Shown: piece after piece, positions 1-4,976 of the stretch | How positions within the stretch are numbered: the first letter of the stretch is position 1 | How the letters are laid out: each line of letters opens with the position of its first letter | Source: Thalassospiraceae bacterium | GTDB taxonomy: Bacteria > Pseudomonadota > Alphaproteobacteria > Rhodospirillales > Magnetovibrionaceae | Reading direction: 5' to 3' | DNA length: 5,720 bases | Assembly: GCA_030637205.1 (NCBI GenBank) | Contig: DAOVVL010000150.1 | Coordinates: forward strand, 1 to 5,720 | Notes under the pieces: generated by a model | Told to the model about the DNA's origin: nothing | The model's input: only the letters and a program-made list of their open reading frames with translations | The model's database searches: none | Translations under genes and position numbers: made by a program

Positions 1-408
1 GAATTAAACGGTGTGCCGGGGCCGGTCCATTTGCTGGAAATGAAGGACAAGATCGGGCTTAGCGCGGATCAGTTACAGGGCATAGAGCAACTTTACAAGC
101 AAATGAAAACTGAGGCCATTGTACAGGGCGAACGTTTCATTGCGCTTGAGCTGGAACTTGAACTGCTGTTTCGCAGTGGCGCCATCACACAAGAAGCACT
201 TCGTGAAAAGCTTGGCAAGATCGCAAATGCCAGAATGGAACTGAGGTTCACGCATTTGGCAACGCATCTGAAAACGCCCGGCATTTTATCAAAAGCCCAG
301 ATCAAACAGTACAACCAACTGCGCGGCTATTTAGACACTGATCCATGCGCCAACATTCCTGAAGGCCATAACGCTGAAATGTGGCGCAGGCACAACGGAT
401 GCGATTAA
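1..408 (+). CDS. C-terminal part of a probable Spy/CpxP-like (LTXXQ-type) periplasmic protein, cut by the window edge
   Basis: The reading frame is open from base 1 and ends at TAA 406-408. A GTG at 13 is possible in frame but has no ribosome-binding site, so the true start is probably upstream of the window. About 135 residues are visible. They are mostly helical and charged: a segment resembling 'GLSADQLQGIEQLYKQM', then a long amphipathic stretch with acidic repeats (LELELELL), then 'ARMELRFTHLATHLKTPGILS', a second 'LSKAQIKQYNQLRGY' segment, and a Cys-containing end (DPCANIPEGH...HNGCD). Two LTxxQ-like helices flanking an alpha-helical hairpin are typical of the Spy/CpxP/ZraP group of periplasmic chaperones and metal-responsive proteins. 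The expected signal peptide would lie outside the window. The family assignment rests on pattern only and the substrate or metal is unknown. The gene converges on the tRNA-Val gene. Confidence 0.5.
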   Translation, partial: ELNGVPGPVHLLEMKDKIGLSADQLQGIEQLYKQMKTEAIVQGERFIALELELELLFRSGAITQEALREKLGKIANARMELRFTHLATHLKTPGILSKAQIKQYNQLRGYLDTDPCANIPEGHNAEMWRRHNGCD

Positions 409-421
409 CCATTCGGGCCAG

Positions 422-443
422 CGGCCCCCGAATTGTGGGGCCG
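422..443. other. GC-rich hairpin in the convergent gap
   Basis: CGGCCCC (422-428) and GGGGCCG (437-443) form a perfect 7-bp stem with an 8-nt loop, 14 bases after the stop of the first gene. No T-run follows on either strand, so it is not a classical intrinsic terminator. It may still separate the first gene from the convergent tRNA-Val transcript or protect mRNA 3' ends. The rest of 409-491 shows nothing recognisable. Confidence 0.3.
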
Positions 444-491
444 GGCAGCAAAAGGCGAGCGCCGGCCTGCAAGATATTTGTGAAGGGGTAA

Positions 492-567
492 TGGTGGGCG
501 GTGAGGGGCTCGAACCCCCGACCCTCTCGGTGTAAACGAGATGCTCTCCCAACTGAGCTAACCGCCC
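492..567 (-). tRNA. tRNA-Val, anticodon UAC
   Basis: The minus strand folds as a complete 76-nt cloverleaf. The acceptor stem is GGGCGGT (567-561) with ACCGCCC (502-496). A D arm GCTC/GAGC follows, then an anticodon stem TCTCG/CGAGA with loop TTTACAC (anticodon TAC), a T arm with loop TTCGAGC, discriminator A and an encoded CCA (494-492). Anticodon UAC reads valine codons. The gene lies 84 bp downstream of the FecR-like gene on the same strand. A possible weak promoter (GTTAAT-like -10 at 583-588) lies between them, so it may be transcribed alone or by read-through. No strong terminator is seen downstream. Confidence 0.96.
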
Positions 568-618
568 GGAAATCGCGGGGACATTAACCGCCCAGCCGCG
601 CGTCTGCAAGCGTTCAAT

Positions 619-660
619 GCACCCTCAGTCGTCGCATCCTCAGTCGTCGCCTCAGTCACC
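619..660 (-). repeat. 15-bp tandem repeat spanning the 3' end of the FecR-like gene
   Basis: On the + strand, GCACCCTCAGTCGTC (619-633) and GCATCCTCAGTCGTC (634-648) are adjacent copies differing at one base. They are followed by a 12-bp degenerate copy GCCTCAGTCACC (649-660). Copy lengths of 15 and 12 keep the reading frame of the minus-strand gene. The gene's stop codon (652-654) is inside the partial copy, and the two full copies carry further in-frame TGA codons at 640-642 and 625-627. Confidence 0.85.
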
Positions 661-1500
661 GTGGTCGTCGTGGTGGTCGTCATCGTCGTCATGGTGATCA
701 TCGTGGCCTTTGCTGGCCTTGGAACGGGTGCCTTCGCGCTGACGTTCAAACCGGCCGCCTGTTTTCAGATCCTTCAGTTGTCCTTCAAAATCCTGAACCT
801 TGGTTGATTTGCCGCCCTTGGCGGATTTGGGAACCTTCATGCCCTTACCAACCTTGGAAATCGCGCCCTTGGCCGAAACCGTGATGTTCCTTCGTGCGGT
901 GACGGTTCGTGGCGGGTCATCGGGGCGCTCACGCGAACGCACCCTAAAGGCCCCGGCGATCACGTTCAGGGTCGTGGCCCCGTTTTCTTCAACGAAGATC
1001 ACCGCTTCGCTGCCACGAATGCCCAGACTTGCGGTGGGGGTTACAATGGAAACCTTGTTGCCCTTCATCGAACCCGAGATAAAGCGAAGGGCGCCCTGGG
1101 TGAAGTTGTAAACGGCTTCGCCTTTTTTGGTTTTCGGGTTGTAAACAAACGAGTCGATGGTGAGCTGCGCGCGTTCACCGAGAAACAGCTGGGTATCGTC
1201 GTCCAGCTTGATCAGGATGGCAGCGCCGCCTGCGGTTTCGATCAATTCACCGTAGGTGACGTCATAGCGCGGGAATTTGCGTTCACGCGATCCGCCAATG
1301 GGCGTGCCATAGGCATCGGCGCGTTGCTTGGCGACCTTGCCGACCGCGTCCGCCGCCTGGGCCTGTGGCATGACCCCGAAGGCAAGCCCAATCAGGACGG
1401 TCAGGGCAAGCAGGGCCTTCAGGGGCTTCAGGCAGGCAAGCCACCCGAACTTAGGCGGGTTCCTGACGGGTGATAGGGGGCGTATGATGGGTGGTTGCAT
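652..1500 (-). CDS. secreted FecR-domain protein with a His/Asp-rich C-terminal tail
   Basis: The gene encodes 282 residues. I chose the ATG at 1500-1498 because GGAGGAG (1510-1504) sits just before it; an in-frame extension to 1725 runs through promoter-like DNA and lacks such a site. Residues 1-49 look like a long Sec signal peptide with basic residues, a hydrophobic core LLALTVLIGLAFGVM (30-44) and cleavage after AQA (47-49). Residues about 75-200 resemble a FecR domain: 'GELIETAGGAAILIKLDDDTQ', a beta-rich 'GALRFISGS' stretch, then 'TPTASLGIRGSEAVIFVEENG' and 'VIAGAFRVRS'. The SLGIRGSE motif is typical of stand-alone FecR-domain proteins. A Lys/Gly-rich linker (about 210-265) leads to a 17-residue end with six His and ten Asp (266-282), which could bind divalent metal ions. 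No FecI sigma factor or TonB receptor gene adjoins it, so iron-signalling by the classical FecIR route is not supported; an envelope or exported role is more likely. Function is otherwise unknown. Confidence 0.8.
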   Translation of the reverse strand: MQPPIIRPLSPVRNPPKFGWLACLKPLKALLALTVLIGLAFGVMPQAQAADAVGKVAKQRADAYGTPIGGSRERKFPRYDVTYGELIETAGGAAILIKLDDDTQLFLGERAQLTIDSFVYNPKTKKGEAVYNFTQGALRFISGSMKGNKVSIVTPTASLGIRGSEAVIFVEENGATTLNVIAGAFRVRSRERPDDPPRTVTARRNITVSAKGAISKVGKGMKVPKSAKGGKSTKVQDFEGQLKDLKTGGRFERQREGTRSKASKGHDDHHDDDDDHHDDHGD

Positions 1501-1552
1501 ATTCTCCTCCCGTGTTGGCTGGTTTGGGTGAAACGGAGAATTCAAGAAGCTA

Positions 1553-1581
1553 AGTATGCGCTTTTTTGACGCCTTTTTCAC
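1553..1581 (-). promoter_or_regulatory. possible promoter of the FecR-like gene
   Basis: On the minus strand GTGAAA (1581-1576) and CATACT (1558-1553) are separated by 17 nt, each matching 4 of 6 bases of the sigma70 consensus. A start near 1546 would give a leader of about 46 nt before the ATG at 1500. The match is modest and other sigma factors are possible. Confidence 0.3.
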
Positions 1582-1663
1582 GGACCAAGTTGAGGCCTGC
1601 CAAGGTGGCCGGGCGGGGGGCTTTGCGGGGGGCACTTTATTTGGCCAAAGGGCGCGGTTGCGC

Positions 1664-1692
1664 TTGACACCCGGCAGGGGCTGATTTACACG
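1664..1692 (+). promoter_or_regulatory. probable promoter of tRNA-Asp
   Basis: A perfect -35 box TTGACA (1664-1669) is followed after 17 nt by TACACG (1687-1692), a weak -10. The predicted start near 1699 is about 30 nt upstream of the tRNA 5' end, a normal distance for a tRNA transcript. A 10-bp palindrome TTTGGCCAAA (1640-1649) lies just upstream. Confidence 0.5.
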
Positions 1693-1729
1693 AACGCGTC
1701 CTCTGTCGGCATCGTCCGGCGACATATAT

Positions 1730-1806
<77 letters not shown>

Positions 1807-1829
1807 TTATCTCTCAAAAACTCAGCTTC

Positions 1830-1855
1830 AAACCGCCGCAAAGGGCGGTTTTTTT
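1830..1855 (+). terminator. intrinsic terminator of tRNA-Asp
   Basis: AAACCGCC (1830-1837) pairs perfectly with GGCGGTTT (1844-1851) around a 6-nt loop, and the T-run extends to 1855 (seven T in all). This is a textbook rho-independent terminator and should isolate the tRNA transcript from the nuo operon downstream. Confidence 0.9.
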
Positions 1856-1952
1856 GCGCCTTTTGTGCAGCATTTCAGTTACCCCTTAAAAAAAAGGCCA
1901 AAATTCCGCCATTACAACCACTTGGGGGGTGGCGGTCCTACCCGTTTGGGCT

Positions 1953-1980
1953 TTGGCAGCCCCGGAAAATGGCCTATAAG
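1953..1980 (+). promoter_or_regulatory. probable promoter of the nuo operon
   Basis: TTGGCA (1953-1958) and TATAAG (1975-1980) each match 5 of 6 sigma70 consensus bases and are separated by 16 nt. Transcription would start near 1987, giving a leader of about 218 nt before the nuoA ATG. An inverted repeat GGGCT (1948-1952) / AGCCC (1958-1962) overlaps the -35 box and could be an operator. A second one, CCGCCA (1906-1911) / TGGCGG (1930-1935), lies upstream. No known regulator site is recognised. Confidence 0.5.
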
Positions 1981-1986
1981 AAGGGA

Positions 1987-2204
1987 ACAGACCCCTGAAG
2001 GGGCGCTACGGTTTCCAGATTTGGGGATGGGGCCGGAGCGAACAACAAACAACAAACGACCTGGGGAGGTCTTGCAGATATGAGGGAGACGTTTTCCAGG
2101 CGTCTTGGATTTCCACAAAAGCCGCCGTTTGTTGCTTTCGTGTGGAACCTCCAGCCAATCATAGCTTTAAGCACGCACCGCGCCCGTCGGGGCAGGGGGC
2201 GCGC
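1987..2204 (+). promoter_or_regulatory. structured 5' leader of the nuo operon
   Basis: Between the putative start site and nuoA the RNA can form several local hairpins: CCCC/GGGG (1992-2003, tetraloop), GACCT/AGGTC (2058-2071), AGACG/CGTCT (2087-2105), a long imperfect stem at 2106-2153, and CGCGCCC/GGGCGCG (2179-2203). The second hairpin covers the Shine-Dalgarno of a small ORF and the last covers that of nuoA. A purine/AAC-rich single-stranded-looking stretch (2041-2057, repeats of AACAA) separates the first two. I recognise no known riboswitch class. Together with 1856-1952, which holds only an A8 run and inverted repeats, this accounts for the gene-poor stretch. Confidence 0.4.
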
Positions 2205-2208
2205 ATGA
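2080..2208 (+). CDS. candidate 42-codon leader ORF translationally coupled to nuoA
   Basis: This ORF is too short for usual gene calling. ATG 2080-2082 is preceded by GGAGGT (2065-2070) at 9-nt spacing, a better ribosome-binding site than that of nuoA. No other start codon lies near this site. The stop TGA 2206-2208 overlaps the nuoA ATG 2205-2207 as ATGA, the classic arrangement for translational coupling. The predicted product is basic (eight Arg, mostly at the ends) with a hydrophobic centre at residues 16-30 (PFVAFVWNLQPIIAL) and an Arg/Gly-rich end. I recognise no family. It could be a regulatory leader peptide, whose translation opens the hairpin over the nuoA ribosome-binding site, or a chance ORF. 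Conservation in relatives is the missing evidence. Confidence 0.4.
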   Translation: MRETFSRRLGFPQKPPFVAFVWNLQPIIALSTHRARRGRGRA

Positions 2209-2591
2209 ACGCTGGCATGTTGATCGATAACGTCCTGCTGGGCGAATACTTCCCAATTCTGGTGTTTCTTGGAATCGCGATCGCGCTGTCGGTGTTTTTG
2301 ATCGCGGCGTCCATCATCATTGGTCGCCAGAAACCAGATCCTGAAAAACTGTCGGCTTATGAGTGCGGCTTCCCACCCTTTGATGATGCGCGCACCAAGT
2401 TCGACATCCGGTTTTACCTGGTCGCGATCCTGTTCATCATCTTTGATCTTGAGGTCGCCTTTCTGTTTCCGTGGGCGGTATCGCTGGGCAGCATCGGTTT
2501 GTTCGGTTTCTGGTCGATGATTGTGTTTTTAGGCGTGCTGACCATCGGCTTCATCTATGAATGGAAGAAGGGAGCATTGGAATGGGAATAA
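2205..2591 (+). CDS. nuoA: NADH-quinone oxidoreductase subunit A (complex I, ND3 homologue)
   Basis: NuoA is a small membrane subunit of complex I located where the membrane arm meets the quinone-binding Q-module. The 128-residue product has three predicted membrane helices (about 16-38, 68-90 and 98-118). The conserved loop AYECGF carries Cys54, equivalent to the ND3 cysteine exposed in the deactive form of the mitochondrial enzyme. The second helix contains the conserved 'DLEVAFLFPW' with acidic residues Asp81 and Glu83, and the end 'GFIYEWKKGALEWE' is typical of alphaproteobacteria. I chose ATG 2205 because AGGGGG (2194-2199) precedes it; ATG 2217 is the alternative and matches the shorter N-terminus of many homologues. 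An upstream GTG at 2142 would fall in a hairpin and is unlikely. The 3' end overlaps nuoB by 10 nt. Confidence 0.96.
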   Translation: MNAGMLIDNVLLGEYFPILVFLGIAIALSVFLIAASIIIGRQKPDPEKLSAYECGFPPFDDARTKFDIRFYLVAILFIIFDLEVAFLFPWAVSLGSIGLFGFWSMIVFLGVLTIGFIYEWKKGALEWE

Positions 2592-3142
2592 ACCATACCC
2601 CCCCTGACGGCAGAGGTTCCGGCGTAAGCGCAGGTAGCGAACTGGAACAGGATGCACTGCTAACTGAGATCAGTGACGAAGTTCACGATCGTGGCTTTGT
2701 CGTTGCCAGCATCGACAAGCTGGTTAACTGGGCGCGTACCGGTTCCATGTGGCCGATGACGTTCGGCCTTGCGTGTTGTGCAGTGGAAATGATCCACGCC
2801 TATATGCCGCGTTATGATCTTGATCGTTTCGGGGTGGTGCCACGGCCCAGCCCGCGCCAAAGCGACATCATCATTGTGGCTGGAACGCTGACCAACAAAA
2901 TGGCCCCGGCCTTTCGCAAGGTCTATGACCAGATGGCCGAACCACGCTGGGTGATCTCAATGGGATCGTGCGCCAACGGCGGCGGTTATTATCATTATTC
3001 ATATGCGGTGGTGCGCGGTTGTGATCGCGTGGTGCCGGTTGATATTTACGTGCCGGGCTGCCCGCCAACTGCGGAAGCACTTATTTACGGCATCTTGCAA
3101 CTGCAAAAGAAAATTCGCCGCACCGGCACATTATGGCGTTGA
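2582..3142 (+). CDS. nuoB: NADH-quinone oxidoreductase subunit B (PSST homologue, N2 cluster)
   Basis: NuoB carries the terminal [4Fe-4S] cluster N2, which hands electrons to quinone. The 186-residue product has the four N2 ligands in their usual context: the adjacent Cys65-Cys66 (GLACCAVEM), Cys130 (MGSCANGGGYYHYS) and Cys160 (VPGCPPTAEAL). The first 35 or so residues are a variable extension. The start at 2582 is chosen because AGAAGGGAG (2566-2574) precedes it at 7-nt spacing; ATG 2561 in frame has no such site. It overlaps nuoA by 10 nt, implying coupled translation. The loop after RFG reads VVPRPSPRQSD, whereas many homologues, including the mitochondrial one, have VVFRASPRQSD. It is followed 29 nt later by nuoC. 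Confidence 0.97.
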   Translation: MGINHTPPDGRGSGVSAGSELEQDALLTEISDEVHDRGFVVASIDKLVNWARTGSMWPMTFGLACCAVEMIHAYMPRYDLDRFGVVPRPSPRQSDIIIVAGTLTNKMAPAFRKVYDQMAEPRWVISMGSCANGGGYYHYSYAVVRGCDRVVPVDIYVPGCPPTAEALIYGILQLQKKIRRTGTLWR

Positions 3143-3171
3143 GCTAAAAGTTTTAAGGAAGTTTAAGCTGA

Positions 3172-3792
3172 ATGGTTGAAGCACTTAAAGATCTGGGCGA
3201 AATTATTGCCGATGCGTTAGGCGATGCGCTGGTCAGCAGCAAGATTGAATTCGACGAGTTGTGCATTGTTGTTCGGGGTGCTGAAATTGCGCGCGTGCTG
3301 ACCTATTTGCGCGATGATGTGAATTGCCAGTTCAAACAGTTGGTCGATATATGCGGCGCCGATTATCCTGAACGCGAAAAGCGTTTTGATGTGGTCTACA
3401 ACCTGTTGAGCATGACCCACAACCGTCGCATCCGCGTCAAGGTCGAAACCAGCGGTGCCACCGGCGATGATGTTCCCAGCGTGGTGCCGGTGTTTTCCAC
3501 CGCCGGCTGGTTTGAACGCGAAGCCTGGGACATGTACGGAATTTTCTTTGTCGGTAATCCTGATCTTAGGCGCTTGTTGACCGATTACGGTTTTGAAGGC
3601 CACCCGCTGCGCAAGGATTTCCCGCTGACCGGTTTTGTTGAAATGCGTTACGACGAAGAACAAAAGCGCGTTGTGTACGAACCGGTGCAGCTGACACAGG
3701 ACTTCCGCAATTTCGATTTCCTCAGCCCGTGGGAAGGCCCGGCGCCGTTACCCGGCGACGAAAAGGCAACTGATGATGGGGAGGGTGCTTAA
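3172..3792 (+). CDS. nuoC: NADH-quinone oxidoreductase subunit C (30-kDa subunit)
   Basis: NuoC is a peripheral Q-module subunit that packs against NuoD and helps attach the hydrophilic arm; it holds no redox centre. The 206-residue product shows the 30-kDa signature: 'WFEREAWDMYGIFF' (113-126), 'NPDLRRLLTDYGFEGHPLRKDFP' region (129-151) and 'GFVEMRYDEEQKRVVYEPV' (154-172). The start has AAGGAAG (3155-3161) at 10-nt spacing. The acidic end (GDEKATDDGEGA) is variable in the family. It is a separate gene from nuoD, unlike the fused nuoCD of enterobacteria. At 129 Asn replaces the His often seen before PDL. Confidence 0.97.
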   Translation: MVEALKDLGEIIADALGDALVSSKIEFDELCIVVRGAEIARVLTYLRDDVNCQFKQLVDICGADYPEREKRFDVVYNLLSMTHNRRIRVKVETSGATGDDVPSVVPVFSTAGWFEREAWDMYGIFFVGNPDLRRLLTDYGFEGHPLRKDFPLTGFVEMRYDEEQKRVVYEPVQLTQDFRNFDFLSPWEGPAPLPGDEKATDDGEGA

Positions 3793-3797
3793 AAACC

Positions 3798-4976
3798 ATG
3801 TCCCATAACCAGATCAAAAACATGACGCTGAACTTCGGCCCGCAACACCCGGCGGCCCACGGTGTGTTGCGCATGGTGCTGGAAATGGATGGCGAGATCA
3901 TTGATCGCGTCGATCCGCATATCGGCCTGCTGCATCGCGGCACCGAAAAACTGATTGAACACAAAACATACATGCAGGCGGTGCCGTATTTTGATCGTCT
4001 CGATTACGTGGCGCCGCAAAATCAGGAACACGCGTTCGTGTTGGCGGCTGAAAAACTGATGCAGATCGAAGTTCCCGAGCGCGCCCAGTACATTCGGGTG
4101 CTGTACGCTGAAATTGGCCGCATCCTGAGCCATATTCTCAACATTACTTCCTATGCCATGGATGTCGGCGCCATGACCCCGATGTTGTGGGCGTTTGAAC
4201 ACCGTGAACACCTGATGGAATTCTGCGAACGGGTTTGCGGCGCGCGGATGCACATGAATTATTACCGTGTGGGCGGCGTGTCACGCGATATGCCCGACGG
4301 CCTTGCCGATGACATCTGGGAATGGACGGAAAAATACCCGCAGATGTTGGACGACATGGAAACCCTGCTGACCGAAAACCGTATTTTCAAACAGCGCACC
4401 GTTGATATCGGCATCGTCACACCGGAACAGGCGCTCGACTGGGGCTTTACCGGGCCGAACCTGCGTGCCAGTGGCTTTGCGTGGGATTTGCGCAAGAGCC
4501 AGCCGTATGATGCTTACGCGAAAATGGATTTCGACATTCCCGTGGGCAAGTACGGCGATTGTTATGATCGTTATCTGTTGCGCATGTATGAAATGCGCGA
4601 AAGCCTGAAAATCATGCGCCAGGCATTGAAAGAAATGCCCGACGGCCTTCATGCGGCTGATGACCGGCGCGTCACGCCGCCGCCGCGCGAAGAAATGAAA
4701 ACGTCGATGGAAGCCCTGATCCATCATTTCAAACTGTTTACCGAAGGCATTCGTGTGCCGGCCGGCGAAACGTACACCGCCGTCGAAGCCCCCAAAGGGG
4801 AGTTCGCTGTGTATCTGGTGTCGGACGGTTCCAACCGTCCCAACCGCTGCAAAATTCGCGCGCCCGGATATGTGCATTTGCAGGCGATGGAATTGATGTG
4901 CAAAGGCCACATGCTGGCCGATGTGGGGGCCGTGATTGGCTCTATTGATGTTGTGTTTGGTGAGATCGACAGATGA
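3798..4976 (+). CDS. nuoD: NADH-quinone oxidoreductase subunit D (49-kDa subunit)
   Basis: NuoD forms most of the quinone-binding cavity together with NuoB and is related to the large subunit of [NiFe] hydrogenases, without its metal centre. The 392-residue product is full length. The N-terminal motif GPQHPAAHG holds His21, and YFDRLDY holds Tyr70; by alignment from memory these match the Thermus Nqo4 His38 and Tyr87 that contact the quinone headgroup. Further conserved segments are HIGLLHRGTEKLIE, 'GALTP-like' DVGAMTPMLWAFEHRE, 'GFTGPNLRASG', RVTPPPREEMKTSMEALIHH and the end 'ADVGAVIGSIDVVFGEIDR'. The gene starts 5 nt after nuoC, with GGAGG (3780-3784) lying inside the end of nuoC. It overlaps nuoE by 4 nt (ATGA, 4973-4976). 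Confidence 0.98.
   Translation: MSHNQIKNMTLNFGPQHPAAHGVLRMVLEMDGEIIDRVDPHIGLLHRGTEKLIEHKTYMQAVPYFDRLDYVAPQNQEHAFVLAAEKLMQIEVPERAQYIRVLYAEIGRILSHILNITSYAMDVGAMTPMLWAFEHREHLMEFCERVCGARMHMNYYRVGGVSRDMPDGLADDIWEWTEKYPQMLDDMETLLTENRIFKQRTVDIGIVTPEQALDWGFTGPNLRASGFAWDLRKSQPYDAYAKMDFDIPVGKYGDCYDRYLLRMYEMRESLKIMRQALKEMPDGLHAADDRRVTPPPREEMKTSMEALIHHFKLFTEGIRVPAGETYTAVEAPKGEFAVYLVSDGSNRPNRCKIRAPGYVHLQAMELMCKGHMLADVGAVIGSIDVVFGEIDR

Noticed and set aside
450..468. possible tRNA-Val terminator on the minus strand (AGGC/GCCT then TTTT)
   Set aside because: The stem is only 4 bp with an 8-nt loop and the T-run is short; too weak to call.
331..609. 92-codon minus-strand ORF across tRNA-Val
   Set aside because: The stretch resembling LAQLGEHLVYTERVGGSSPSPP is the translated tRNA-Val; not a gene.
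558..749. minus-strand ORF in another frame with TTEDATTEG-like repeats
   Set aside because: It is the out-of-frame reading of the His/Asp tail and tandem repeat, ending inside tRNA-Val; no independent start signal. A programmed frameshift into it cannot be supported from sequence.
1561..1600. an extracytoplasmic-sigma-like promoter (CAACTT ... TCAAA on the minus strand)
   Set aside because: The spacing of 17 nt and partial -35 match do not fit a defined consensus well enough.
1501..1725. 75-codon N-terminal extension of the FecR-like gene
   Set aside because: It would place a proline/basic-rich region before the signal peptide, lacks a ribosome-binding site, and overlaps both candidate promoters; ATG at 1500 has GGAGGAG.
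3217..3663. long minus-strand ORFs opposite nuoC, nuoD and nuoE (also 3789-4253, 4281-4991, 4724-5509)
   Set aside because: They are antisense shadows of strongly conserved nuo genes, without ribosome-binding sites or recognisable protein features.
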